Shown: positions 7,427-16,338 of the stretch, piece by piece
Position numbering within the stretch: position 1 is the first letter of the stretch
Layout: each line of letters opens with the position of its first letter
DNA from: JAEZKC01 sp046538945
Lineage (GTDB): Bacteria; Fibrobacterota; Chitinivibrionia; Chitinivibrionales; Chitinispirillaceae
DNA: 57,695 nucleotides
NCBI GenBank assembly: GCA_046538945.1
Contig: JBKHHW010000003.1
Coordinates: forward strand, 1 to 57,695
Direction: 5' to 3'
Position numbers and translations under genes: made by a program
Notes under the pieces: model-generated
Told to the model about the DNA's origin: nothing
The model's database searches: none
What the model saw: the letters and a program-made list of their open reading frames with translations, nothing else

Positions 7427-9046
7427 TCATTCCGGTCGTGCGTAGATCCGGTAATCGATATCTGGAAAAATATTATTATGGGACTCCAGAAGCGCAAGTT
7501 GCCCTTCATCTATCCTCTGTTCTTTGACTTTACTGTACAACTGCAGAAAACTGGCTATGTGTTCCCTGGTTCTTCTCCGGGCGTACTGTACTGTCGTTCC
7601 GGTTTTCATAATGAACGCCCAGTCGCTTGACTGAGCCAGAAGAAGCTCCCGTGCCATCTGGTTTAGTGCGCGTTTGAGAATGCCCTGAGCATCCGGATGT
7701 TCCCTGGCACATTCCACCATGCGGTCTTCTATTCTGTGAAGGTGAGGGTAGATCCAGTCGTTGCTTTCGTTGAGCCACACATGTGAATAACCTCCTTCGC
7801 CCCAGCTCGAGAAGGAGGGGGCACATACCTGATTGTCCGGAAAAATTTCCAGATACTCCGAAGGGGTGATCATTCTGTAGATGTTCTGCTCGAAAGCTGT
7901 TTTTCTGATAAGAAAATTTAGCCATTCCGGTCCCTCATACCACCAGTGTCCGAAAAGCTCCGCATCGTAGGGGGCTACAATGCATGGTGGCCTGTCCATT
8001 ACTTTTGAAGCATTTCGGATCTGCCCCTCACGGCTGAACATGAAATTTCCGGCGTGTTCGGACGCTATCCTGAGGGCCTCATAATGGTTGTAAAGCTGCT
8101 TTATTTTGGTGTTCTTGTCCGTAATACGGTGATATTTAATACCTGTATTGATTCTTATTCCCGCCGGATCGATGTACGGTCTTATGTAGTCAAGATCCAG
8201 GTCGAAACCGATGTCTTTATAAAACTCTCTGTAGGCAGGATGTCCCGGGTATCCTTCCTCGGCACTCCAGACCGAGCGGCTGGATTCCACATCTCTTCCA
8301 AACGCCGCTACTGGTGCTTCTTTGCAATGAATGGGAGCGAAGGTGCCGTAAGTCGGGCGGGGGTCTGCAAACAGAACACCGTGTGTTTCCATGAAAAAAA
8401 AGCGGATTCCGGCTTCGTGAAGGTACTTTTCCAATCCGGGGAAATAGCCGCACTCAGGAAGCCAGATACCTTTTGGCGGACGCCCGAAAAAATCAGAATA
8501 GGACTGAACAGCAACTTCGATCTGTGCTCTCACCGCCTGGCGGTTGAACTGCATATTGGGAAGGTAGCCGTGAGTTGCTCCCGAAGTGATGATCTCAAGC
8601 ACACCTGCATCCTGCAGCGCACGGAAGCCCGGCAGGATGTTGCAGCTGTATTTCTGTTCGAATATCTGTTTGTATTGCAAGAACCGCTCAAGGTACATGT
8701 TGGCGGTCCGGTTCAGTTGTGGATCGTTTCTGGTGCGTCGTATTTCTTTTTGAGCAAGTTCAATCAATCTGTCTATGTGGCGGCAGTATCGGCTCTGAAG
8801 TAGCTCGTCATTGAGCATCGAACAGAGGGGGGGAGTCAGGGACATGGTTATTCTGAAAGGGACTCTGTCGATGAGAAGGTTCTCGAATACTGAAAGAAGG
8901 GGAAGGTAGGTTTCGGTTAGTGCTTCAAAAAGCCAGTTCTCCTCCATTATGTAATCGATTTCAGGATGCCGAACATAGGGGAGGTGTGCATGCAGTACCA
9001 TGCAGAGGAAGCCGTGAGTGGGGGGCTGAGCCTGGCTTTTTGTCAT
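7427..9046 (-). CDS. glycoside hydrolase family 57 protein, probable 1,4-alpha-glucan branching enzyme
   Basis: A 539-aa cytoplasmic enzyme of the GH57/DUF1957 type, expected to make alpha-1,6 branches in glycogen. Family motifs are visible in order: HAHLPYVRHP at residues 19-28; GIWLPECGYFPGLE with the likely nucleophile Glu198; and APYDAELFGHWWYEGP with the likely acid/base Asp361. The C-terminal helical domain with EYL and WGEGGYSHVWLN elements is typical of GH57 branching enzymes rather than GH57 amylases. It is followed upstream (three bases away) by a DUF4912 gene in the same direction, a pairing seen in other phyla. Family is sure; the exact specificity is inferred from length and motif types. 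Confidence 0.9.
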   Translation of the reverse strand: MTKSQAQPPTHGFLCMVLHAHLPYVRHPEIDYIMEENWLFEALTETYLPLLSVFENLLIDRVPFRITMSLTPPLCSMLNDELLQSRYCRHIDRLIELAQKEIRRTRNDPQLNRTANMYLERFLQYKQIFEQKYSCNILPGFRALQDAGVLEIITSGATHGYLPNMQFNRQAVRAQIEVAVQSYSDFFGRPPKGIWLPECGYFPGLEKYLHEAGIRFFFMETHGVLFADPRPTYGTFAPIHCKEAPVAAFGRDVESSRSVWSAEEGYPGHPAYREFYKDIGFDLDLDYIRPYIDPAGIRINTGIKYHRITDKNTKIKQLYNHYEALRIASEHAGNFMFSREGQIRNASKVMDRPPCIVAPYDAELFGHWWYEGPEWLNFLIRKTAFEQNIYRMITPSEYLEIFPDNQVCAPSFSSWGEGGYSHVWLNESNDWIYPHLHRIEDRMVECAREHPDAQGILKRALNQMARELLLAQSSDWAFIMKTGTTVQYARRRTREHIASFLQLYSKVKEQRIDEGQLALLESHNNIFPDIDYRIYARPE

Positions 9047-9049
9047 TCT

Positions 9050-9718
9050 TTATCTCTGTATGTTTTTGCCTGAGCTGTAGTGTGGTGATGACATATACGG
9101 CAATGTATCAGCGCTATCCTTGAGGCCTGAATCAGCATTGCCATAAGATAAGTTGGTGAGGAATTCGGTGTCAACATCGGGATTCGGGGCTTTTACCGGA
9201 CCGATTCCGGTTCCGGCCATGTTGAATACGGGTGCCGCGGCAGTAGGTGAGAATCTCTGTTTTTCGTCACTGGTTCCGTATTCCATCTTATAATTTTTCC
9301 CGCTGCGGGGAATCTCTACATATAAACTGTTCCGGGACTCTGTTGGGATTTCCACAGGTGCAATCTGTTTTTGCTTTTCATGGATATCTCTTCGGGCGGT
9401 TCGGTCTGACTGTGAAGGAATGATTTCCTGTATTTTCAAAAAGGCATCTTTGGGAGCGTAATCCCTATTGGATCTCTTCTGTTCATTTTTCTTCTCTTCA
9501 GATACTTCCCAGTAAACATAGACATGCTGCGGATCTCTGGGAATGGCTCTCATGTAGTTATCATCGTAGCGTTCTGGAATATCGGTGCTGAATGTGTAAG
9601 CCGGTCCTTTGTCGCCGGCTGCAAAATCGGGTTTTCTTTCTTTGGTGCTACTTTTGTTTCGGACTTTCTTCTGCAGAAATCGCTTAACCACCCGACTTTT
9701 ACTATGAGAGATTGGCAT
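9050..9718 (-). CDS. DUF4912 domain protein
   Basis: A 222-aa soluble basic protein. The recognisable part is residues about 45-75: DIPERYDDNYMRAIPRDP followed by HVYVYWEVS, the core of DUF4912, a domain commonly encoded beside GH57 or glycan-handling genes. The middle contains NSLYVEIPRSGKNYKMEYG, matching the usual second half of the domain. Both ends look disordered: a lysine-rich N-terminus (KRFLQKKVRNKSSTKERKPD) and a Ser/Asn/Pro-rich C-terminus. It ends three bases before the start of the branching-enzyme gene, so the two are co-transcribed and probably translationally coupled. The biochemical role of DUF4912 is not known to me. Confidence 0.82.
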   Translation of the reverse strand: MPISHSKSRVVKRFLQKKVRNKSSTKERKPDFAAGDKGPAYTFSTDIPERYDDNYMRAIPRDPQHVYVYWEVSEEKKNEQKRSNRDYAPKDAFLKIQEIIPSQSDRTARRDIHEKQKQIAPVEIPTESRNSLYVEIPRSGKNYKMEYGTSDEKQRFSPTAAAPVFNMAGTGIGPVKAPNPDVDTEFLTNLSYGNADSGLKDSADTLPYMSSPHYSSGKNIQR

Positions 9719-9817
9719 TGTTTTTTCCCGGCAGCCCTTTAGGATAAGAAATGGGAGGAGAACTGAAATGTCAATTCCAGTCGCCTCTGTGATTATGAAT
9801 ATGAAGGCTGCTTTTGT

Positions 9818-11047
9818 CTAGTAATTGGATTCATTTTTCCTGAACCAGTCGCGGCCGCCGTTTATACCCAGTTGCATTCTGATAATGTTTTCCGAGTAAT
9901 CCGGGAATCGGGAATCGGACCGTTTGCCGAATTCAAAAATGACGTCTATCAGTCCGTCGTCGTTTGCAATAGGAAGACCAGCACCTAAAGAGATGGCGTA
10001 CTCCTGCGCATCGTCAAAAGGTAGCTGATTGTACCTGACTCCAGCTCTGTACTGTACGGTCTCCCAGTATTCAGCTGCAAGCTTGTTGGGTGCAGGTATG
10101 AAACGGGCTCCCGCTGAAACCCGGTAGGCTCTTCTTAAAGGACGGGCCAAACCCAGTTCCGTCCGGTATCTTTCCCAAAGTGTTGCATGGAGGTCTGCCG
10201 CAAGAAGCCACTTTGAATCGGGTCTGTAGCCGATGCCCGCTGACAGTGAGGGGGGCAGATGCACATAGAAGTCCGAGCTGCTGTTTTCCGTAGAGTCAAG
10301 ATTCTGGTAGGTGCGTTTCAAATCACCTTCAGTATAGAAGATATATTCGCCGGACAGTCCGACGGAGAGCTTACCGATGGGCACAAGCATTCCCATGCGC
10401 ACACCGTTGCTGGAATAGGACATCTCTGTATCTTCGGAAAATGTGTACTCGTGCTCATATTCTGAGCTGTCGAGAATGTCAGATATTTCTGAGCCGAAGA
10501 TACTGCTTGAGGAAAGGTTGAAATAGAGCCTTTCGTAGAGAATTCCGAAGCTTGGTCCGTTTTTGATGCTGTAGCCCCAGCCTCCCTGGAACGATGTAAG
10601 GCCGCCATTCCGGGTAATGCCGATGTAGTTTGCTCTGTAGGCGTTTTCATTATCGATGTTTACATCTTTGTTGAGGAAATCGATCGCCGCATCGTTTCTC
10701 TTTTCAAGAGAAAAGGCGATGTTTCCTGCGGACCCGGCAGGGAGAATGAGGGAGAGCATTCTCGGAGAGTAATGCCCGGTGGTACTCGATGTGCTCTTTT
10801 CTTTTATTTGCAGGAGATCATAGGAAATAAGAGAGGAAAAAGCAGAACGGTTGGGCATGGCCATATTGGCCGGATTGAGGTTTATGCCCATATTCTCATC
10901 TTTTACTCCTGTTCCGCTTCCGGACATGGAGCTTGAAAGACCTGTAACGGACTGCACAGGCATTCCCGCAGGGAGATGCAGTCCCAGGGGAGACTGTGCG
11001 CCTGCTGTTACGAATAGGACCAGAAATGAAATTGCAGTTTTTCTCAT
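9818..11047 (-). CDS. FadL/OMPP1-like outer-membrane protein
   Basis: A protein of about 409 aa with a signal peptide (MRKTAISFLVLFVTAGA). The mature N-terminus carries GTGVKDENMGINLNPANMAM, which resembles the FadL-type plug region (G-A-x-x-NPA). Long beta-strands follow (GWGYSIKNGPSFGILYERLYF, ISLGAGLPIANDDGLIDVIFEFG), typical of hydrophobic-compound transporters of the OMPP1/FadL/TodX superfamily as found in Bacteroidota-like hypotheticals. The frame opens at GTG 11059, but the ATG at 11047 starts the signal peptide directly, so I preferred it; the SD-like AGAGAG fits either imperfectly. It directly follows the gene at 11066 and forms a two-gene unit with it. The substrate is unknown. Confidence 0.78.
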   Translation of the reverse strand: MRKTAISFLVLFVTAGAQSPLGLHLPAGMPVQSVTGLSSSMSGSGTGVKDENMGINLNPANMAMPNRSAFSSLISYDLLQIKEKSTSSTTGHYSPRMLSLILPAGSAGNIAFSLEKRNDAAIDFLNKDVNIDNENAYRANYIGITRNGGLTSFQGGWGYSIKNGPSFGILYERLYFNLSSSSIFGSEISDILDSSEYEHEYTFSEDTEMSYSSNGVRMGMLVPIGKLSVGLSGEYIFYTEGDLKRTYQNLDSTENSSSDFYVHLPPSLSAGIGYRPDSKWLLAADLHATLWERYRTELGLARPLRRAYRVSAGARFIPAPNKLAAEYWETVQYRAGVRYNQLPFDDAQEYAISLGAGLPIANDDGLIDVIFEFGKRSDSRFPDYSENIIRMQLGINGGRDWFRKNESNY

Positions 11048-11065
11048 AAGTATATTCACTCTCTT

Positions 11066-12226
11066 TTATCGTGTTGGGGTGAGAACGACTTCGAATTTGG
11101 GGGGCTTTGACCAGACAACTTTCCGATAACCACTTTTTGAATGGCTCAGACGAATATACGCGTAAAGCGGTTTCTGAGCTCCGCGCAGGAGTTTCTGCAC
11201 GGGAGACCTGACTGACAATGTGAAAGAACTGTGAAGATCGTGGTGCCTGCTGCTTGCGAAATGTTTCCTGAGCGAATCGATTTCCAGTTCTTTGTCAAAA
11301 AGCAGGAACTGCAAATCGATGTCTGATGCTTCCAATACCGAATCGACCATCCCCTCTTGCAACTCAAGGGTGATCACGGCATTCAGGACTTCACTGTAGG
11401 TGATCCCCGAAGCGTCGTTCATTTTGCTGAATATATCTTCAGTGTTGATTTCAAAAACCGTTATGCGCTGGGATGGATATGATGCCAGAGGTATAGCCGA
11501 AAGGGAATCGAGCGCTTCGTCCTTTTCATAAAACGTGAAGTGGGTAGTGCTCCCGATAGAATCCCGAACTGTTTTGCCTTTTTTGTCTTTCACATCTACT
11601 ATGATGTAGGGATTTTTGACTTTCATCAGTTCGGGTGTATCAGAAATACTGAAACTGAAAGTGAGTTCCTTGGATGAATCCGTTCTGGCTTCGAAAATCT
11701 GTTTCTGGAGATCTTCAGGAAGTGATATGGAATCGGTGCTGTTGTCTGCAAGTTTGACCGAGCCCAGCAGTTCGGCATCGGTATCGTTACCGGGAACCAG
11801 TGAATCGAACTCCGGGCTGGAATATATGTTCACGACTCCGGAATCGCCGATTCCGCCTATCGTCTCAAAAAACAGAGCTGCACCTTTCAGAGTATCATCT
11901 TTTGTATAGCTGGTGTTAGGGACCGGAAGGCTGTCGGTGATTTCGAACTGCATGTGCCCGAACGCATATTCAGCTCCGTTTTCGCCGATCAGAAGATAAT
12001 CGGCTCTATGAGTGACTGGAGCATCGTTGGGGATGCTGTAGGCTTTCTGGATATCGCCGCTGTCCAGAACTGCCGGCCGGAATGCACCGTCTAAATCGGT
12101 CAGAGTGGAATCCAGGTCTGAGATCACTCCGCTGCCAGCTCCGGTGATTGTTTCGGATTGAGAGCAGAAAAGAAGTAAAGAAAAAAAGAAGATGGAGCAG
12201 AAACCAAGTCTGTTCAAATGAATCAT
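11066..12226 (-). CDS. hypothetical secreted protein or lipoprotein
   Basis: A 386-aa protein with a short signal sequence (MIHLNRLGF, then a Phe/Leu core) ending LLLFCSQSET; Cys21 is a possible lipid site, although Phe at -1 breaks the standard lipobox. The mature protein is acidic, Ser/Asp/Thr-rich and appears beta-rich, with no domain I recognise. The frame extends to a TTG at 12248, but ATG 12226 gives the better signal peptide. It sits immediately upstream of the FadL-like gene (gap 6-18 bp depending on its start), so the two products probably work together at the outer membrane, for example as a surface partner of the barrel. That role is inference from pairing only. Confidence 0.72.
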   Translation of the reverse strand: MIHLNRLGFCSIFFFSLLLFCSQSETITGAGSGVISDLDSTLTDLDGAFRPAVLDSGDIQKAYSIPNDAPVTHRADYLLIGENGAEYAFGHMQFEITDSLPVPNTSYTKDDTLKGAALFFETIGGIGDSGVVNIYSSPEFDSLVPGNDTDAELLGSVKLADNSTDSISLPEDLQKQIFEARTDSSKELTFSFSISDTPELMKVKNPYIIVDVKDKKGKTVRDSIGSTTHFTFYEKDEALDSLSAIPLASYPSQRITVFEINTEDIFSKMNDASGITYSEVLNAVITLELQEGMVDSVLEASDIDLQFLLFDKELEIDSLRKHFASSRHHDLHSSFTLSVRSPVQKLLRGAQKPLYAYIRLSHSKSGYRKVVWSKPPKFEVVLTPTR

Positions 12227-12374
12227 GTTACCTGCCGTTTTAAAGTTCAAATTCTTTGGAGAGTAATCAATTAGCTCTGTTCAGCAAAAAAATAGGTTCA
12301 CTCTGCACTTCAAGTCAAACATTCCCTCTCATGAAAGCACCATTTAGGGGTAAAATCGTGTCCGGCGGCAAAAA

Positions 12375-12403
12375 ATGACAAAATCGGTATTTTAAGCTAT
12401 ACT
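12375..12403 (+). promoter_or_regulatory. sigma-70 type promoter for the GGDEF-waaA gene run
   Basis: ATGACA (12375-12380) and TATACT (12398-12403), each 5/6 to consensus, are separated by exactly 17 bp. The predicted start is near 12410, leaving a leader of about 85 bases. It lies in the divergent spacer before a series of closely packed plus-strand genes. Confidence 0.6.
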
Positions 12404-12494
12404 GTATATATAGTATTTTAAAATTCTTTTTTGATTCTGGTCTTTTCCGGCAGCTCTGGTATTTTTCATCAGGTGATTGCGTTTTCAGGGGGTT

Positions 12495-13955
12495 ATGGGC
12501 ATAACGGCTAAAAGTCCATTAGATTGTTCAGTGTTGGTTGTAGATGATGAAGAAGCGATCTGCCAGATGCTCAGTACGGCTCTTTCTCCTCACTACAATG
12601 TCACAGTATGCAAAAGCGGCAAAGATGCTCTCGCTCATATCGAGAAGCATGATTTTGATCTGGTAGTCACGGATCTGATGCTTCCGGACATTTCCGGAAT
12701 CGAGGTGCTTACCTTTGCCAAAAGCAGGGATGAATTTACCGAGGTTCTCATGATCACCGGATATGCCACCCTGGACACCGCCACGGCTGCGCTGAATCTG
12801 GGTGCGGGTTCCTATCTTGCCAAGCCGTTTTCTATCACGGACTTTCTGATCAGAACTGAAAAAATGATCGCCTCCAGGCTCTTTCATCTAAAAAGTCTGC
12901 AGCTCATGAAGCATTCCGATTTCATGGATCCGGCTGTGAAGGGGCATCTCAGTGATATTACATCTCTTTACTATTTTACCCGCAAGCTGATGCTGTCCCT
13001 TGAGATTTCGGAGGTGATGCGTATCATCCTCGAGGAGGCCAATCAGAAAATCGGAGCCGATTTCTGCTGTATCGGGGTCAATCTGCTTGATTACTCCGAG
13101 ATTTATGCTATGCCCGTGACTGGAGAACTGGATGCCGACCGGCTCAGAGAACTTCTGCCTCAGCACTGGGATGAGGCTTTTGATTTCCTTGACAAGGAGA
13201 AATTCGCACAGGGCAATGTGCCTCTGTTCGTCTACAAGGGGCGCCAGGGTGAATTCAAATCGGTTCCGGAATATCACTGTGTCAGTTTTCCGCTGATTGT
13301 AACCGGCAAAAGCATCGGAAGTCTTTCTGTATTTCTGGACATCAACAAAGAAATTCTTCCAGACCTTAACCAGTTTCTCCATGTACTGACATCTATCATA
13401 TCGCCTGTTATTGAGCATGCGTATATGGATCTTCAGGCACGGCTTCAGGCGAAAACGGACAGCCTGACCGGAATCGCCAATCATCGTCAGTTCCATGAGG
13501 CTCTGGAGCGGGAAATCGCCCGTGCTAATCGCAAAAAGACCACCTTTTCACTTATTCTGGCGGATATCGACAATTTCAAATCCATTAATGATACGTACGG
13601 GCATCAGGTGGGAGATGCAGTCATAATCGATCTCACCAAGCGTTTCACAGCCAGTATTCGTACTGGTGATGTTGCTGCGAGGTATGGCGGGGAGGAATTC
13701 TGTCTTATTCTTCCCGATACCGACGAGCCGGGTGCGAAATGTCTGGCTAACCGAATATGCCAGGCTGTGGCAAATACACCCTTTTCCAATTCGAAATATC
13801 AATTCACCTATACTGCGAGCTTCGGGCTTGCGGTATATGACGGTGCGGAACCGGTCGGCAAGGATGTTCTGATTTTCAGAGCCGATGAGGCGTTGTACGA
13901 ATCCAAACGTGCCGGAAAGAACCGGGTAACAGTCAGTAGCAGCAAGGAAAAATGA
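12495..13955 (+). CDS. response regulator with GAF and GGDEF domains (diguanylate cyclase)
   Basis: A three-domain signalling protein of 486 aa that should make cyclic di-GMP when phosphorylated. The receiver domain (residues about 12-130) has the acidic pocket VVDDEE, phospho-acceptor Asp60 in VVTDLMLPD, and Lys110 in AKPF. A GAF-like domain fills about 165-310. The GGDEF domain covers about 325-480, with the catalytic motif GGEEF at 398-402 and an intact inhibitory I-site RTGD eight residues before it, so it is predicted active and product-inhibited. ATG 12495 is preferred; a TTG at 12477 is also possible. No histidine kinase is adjacent. Its stop overlaps the waaA start by four bases, coupling their translation. 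Confidence 0.93.
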   Translation: MGITAKSPLDCSVLVVDDEEAICQMLSTALSPHYNVTVCKSGKDALAHIEKHDFDLVVTDLMLPDISGIEVLTFAKSRDEFTEVLMITGYATLDTATAALNLGAGSYLAKPFSITDFLIRTEKMIASRLFHLKSLQLMKHSDFMDPAVKGHLSDITSLYYFTRKLMLSLEISEVMRIILEEANQKIGADFCCIGVNLLDYSEIYAMPVTGELDADRLRELLPQHWDEAFDFLDKEKFAQGNVPLFVYKGRQGEFKSVPEYHCVSFPLIVTGKSIGSLSVFLDINKEILPDLNQFLHVLTSIISPVIEHAYMDLQARLQAKTDSLTGIANHRQFHEALEREIARANRKKTTFSLILADIDNFKSINDTYGHQVGDAVIIDLTKRFTASIRTGDVAARYGGEEFCLILPDTDEPGAKCLANRICQAVANTPFSNSKYQFTYTASFGLAVYDGAEPVGKDVLIFRADEALYESKRAGKNRVTVSSSKEK

Positions 13956-15217
13956 ACAATATCGGCTTATCTGTTTTCATATATACGTACAGTTTCATAT
14001 TAGAAGTCCTAAGGCGAACAGTCACATTGATTTTTTCAAGGTTTCCCCAAAGCAGAAGGTGGAATCTTCGGGAAAGGCAGAGGGCGCCGCGGCTGTATCG
14101 GGATATCCGAAACAGGACTGTCGTCTGGGTGCATGCAGCTTCCCTGGGCGAGGCGAAACTGTTGTACAGCTTTCTGGAGGTTCTGAAGAGCCGTCACTCA
14201 AGCGAGCTTTACCTGCTCACTGCCGCATCTCCAACCGGAGTCGAATTTCTGGAAAAGCACCGCAGACCGGAAGTATGCTCCGTGGGCTTTTTGCCCATCG
14301 ATTCTGTTCCTCTCGTGAACCGAATGCTGGAACGTTTCAGTGTAAGTCGGGTCTGGCTGGTGGAAACAGAACTGTGGCCTTCCATGCTTTGGTGCTGTAT
14401 GCAGAAGAAGATTCCAGTCGGTATCGTCAATGGACGCATCGAGCAACGGTCGTTTAAAAGCCTTAAACGTATCGGTTTTCTCTTCAGGCCTCTTTTTGAA
14501 AGTATTGATTTAGTTCTGGCTCAGGATAAAACCTATGCTGAAAGATTCGGGGTTTTGGGAGTGGAGCAGAACCGGATTCATGTCGTCGGCAATCTCAAAG
14601 GCCATGTGACAGTCCGCAGGCCTGATCCCAAACAGTGGATTACGCTGCGTAAGAAGTTGGGTGTCGATGAATCCGCACTGCTGATTACTGCCGGATGTAT
14701 TCATCCCGGGGAGGGTGCGGTAGTAAGGGATTGTATGAAGCGTCTCAGGCAGATCGGTTTTCCCTGCAGATGTATCGTAGTCCCTCGGCACATGGAAGCT
14801 GTTCCGGTTCTGATGGAGGAGCTTGGCGGGGAGGCTCTGCATTTAAGGGATATTGAAACCGACAGGAACTGGGATATTTGTCTTATTGAAAAATTCGGAA
14901 TTCTCGATGATATGTACAGAATTGCCGATGCAGCGGTGGTGGGAGGCAGTTTTGTGAAAGTGGGGGGGCATAATGTCTGGGAGCCGGCCAGATTCGGTGT
15001 CCCTGTGTTCTTCGGCCCGCACACATATTCCCATAAGGAAAGTTGTGAGAGGCTTGTCAGCTCCGGGGTCGGGTTCCGATCTCAGAGCGGAACAGCTCTG
15101 GGCGATTCCATTTTCAGAGTGATGAAAACCGAAGCATCAAGGTTTGTCAATGCGCAGATACTTTTTACAGAAACAGTGAACAAAAGTCAGGCAGTACTGG
15201 AGCCGCTGATTCCATGA
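13952..15217 (+). CDS. waaA: 3-deoxy-D-manno-octulosonic acid (Kdo) transferase WaaA
   Basis: A 421-aa GT-B glycosyltransferase that attaches Kdo from CMP-Kdo to lipid IVA at the inner face of the inner membrane. An N-terminal hydrophobic anchor is followed by the WaaA signatures VWVHAASLGEAKLL (acceptor-site region with the catalytic Glu), SPTGVEFL, VETELWPSMLW and IVNGRIEQRSFKSL. The C-terminal half has the nucleotide-binding phrases VVGGSFVKVGGHNVWEPA and FGPHTYS. It overlaps the upstream GGDEF gene by ATGA and the downstream holA by four bases. Its presence is strong evidence for a lipopolysaccharide-bearing outer membrane. Confidence 0.96.
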   Translation: MNNIGLSVFIYTYSFILEVLRRTVTLIFSRFPQSRRWNLRERQRAPRLYRDIRNRTVVWVHAASLGEAKLLYSFLEVLKSRHSSELYLLTAASPTGVEFLEKHRRPEVCSVGFLPIDSVPLVNRMLERFSVSRVWLVETELWPSMLWCCMQKKIPVGIVNGRIEQRSFKSLKRIGFLFRPLFESIDLVLAQDKTYAERFGVLGVEQNRIHVVGNLKGHVTVRRPDPKQWITLRKKLGVDESALLITAGCIHPGEGAVVRDCMKRLRQIGFPCRCIVVPRHMEAVPVLMEELGGEALHLRDIETDRNWDICLIEKFGILDDMYRIADAAVVGGSFVKVGGHNVWEPARFGVPVFFGPHTYSHKESCERLVSSGVGFRSQSGTALGDSIFRVMKTEASRFVNAQILFTETVNKSQAVLEPLIP

Positions 15218-16338
15218 GTGACAAGGATATTACCGATCTCTCCCGTCTGGTTGTCCTCACAGGAGATGATTCCATTGGAAAAGAACGTGCGAAAAGCCGT
15301 TTTGTAGAACAGGTCAAGGCTGTTCATGGCCAGTGTACTGTTGAAAGATACGACTCTTCAGCGGAAAAACTTTTCGAATTTCTGCAGAGGATGATTACTC
15401 CCTCTCTGTTTCAGGAAGTCAGAGTGTTCAGTATCGGACATGCTCAGGCTCTTTCCGAAGGTGAAATGGGTGAGCTTGGTAAGATGCTTGAACAACAGAT
15501 CCCCGATGTGTATGTGGTAGTGGAAGCTCAGCCGGAGAAGAGGGGGGCGGCGGGAGCGAAGCTTGCAAAAAAACTGAAGCTTAAAGAGCTCTCCTCTGAT
15601 CCTACAGTAACTGTTCTGGACTTTTCAAAACCTCCTGATTACAAACTGGCCAGTTGGCTTTCCACTCAGGTGCCGCTTCTTTTCAACCGTTCCATAGGCA
15701 AGTCGGAAGCGGAACTGCTGATTGATCTGGTCGGCTGTAATTTGGATTCTCTTTATTCCGAGCTTCAGAAAATCGATCTCAATCTTGCGCCCAGGGCTCC
15801 CGTTGATAAAAAGACCATCGAAGAGATTGCCGGCGCATCGAGAACCATGACCGTTTTCGAGCTGGCGTCAGCGCTGGGTGAGAAGAATTTTGTTCGTGCG
15901 CTCGAAATTCTGGAGTCGCTTTTTTCATCCGGGTTCTATGCTCCCATGGCAGTGTCGGCACTGTTTCGTCACTTCTGGGCTCTTTTACGAATAAGGAAAT
16001 TTGCTCAGAAGAATCCCGGAGTCATGAAACAGTTCAATACCCGCGGGTACGGAGCGAACTCTCCTCAGAGCGAGGCGGCTTTCCAGATCGGCAAAGCAGC
16101 CGGGCTTCTGTCCGAGAATGAAAAGCGTAAAACCTACCCTGTTATCATTCAGTCAAACATCGTGAAACAGGCTAAGAATTTCAGTGATGCCGATCTTAAG
16201 CATATTTTGAAACTGCTGCAGGAACTGGATGTGGGAGTGAAGACGGGGAGAATCGAACCGGTCCAGCAGGTGCTTCAGATGTTCTGTTATCGGATTGTCA
16301 GAATTTCCCAGTGCGTGGAAAGCGGGGTTCTTGGGTGA
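15214..16338 (+). CDS. holA: DNA polymerase III subunit delta
   Basis: A 374-aa clamp-loader subunit that opens the beta clamp. The N-terminal phrase LVVLTGDDSIGKERAKSRFVEQV, the central SKPPDYKLASWLSTQ and the domain III phrase GEKNFVRALEILESLFSSG are characteristic of HolA, as is the C-terminal helical collar (LLQELDVGVKTGR). Length is a little over the E. coli protein. It overlaps waaA by four bases (ATGA) and its TGA stop overlaps the GTG of truA. HolA is sequence-divergent across bacteria, but the order of motifs and total length make the assignment secure. Confidence 0.93.
   Translation: MSDKDITDLSRLVVLTGDDSIGKERAKSRFVEQVKAVHGQCTVERYDSSAEKLFEFLQRMITPSLFQEVRVFSIGHAQALSEGEMGELGKMLEQQIPDVYVVVEAQPEKRGAAGAKLAKKLKLKELSSDPTVTVLDFSKPPDYKLASWLSTQVPLLFNRSIGKSEAELLIDLVGCNLDSLYSELQKIDLNLAPRAPVDKKTIEEIAGASRTMTVFELASALGEKNFVRALEILESLFSSGFYAPMAVSALFRHFWALLRIRKFAQKNPGVMKQFNTRGYGANSPQSEAAFQIGKAAGLLSENEKRKTYPVIIQSNIVKQAKNFSDADLKHILKLLQELDVGVKTGRIEPVQQVLQMFCYRIVRISQCVESGVLG

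Noticed and set aside
8054..8803. A 249-codon plus-strand open frame opposite the GH57 gene
   Set aside because: Antisense to a clearly identified enzyme; no RBS and no recognisable protein pattern.
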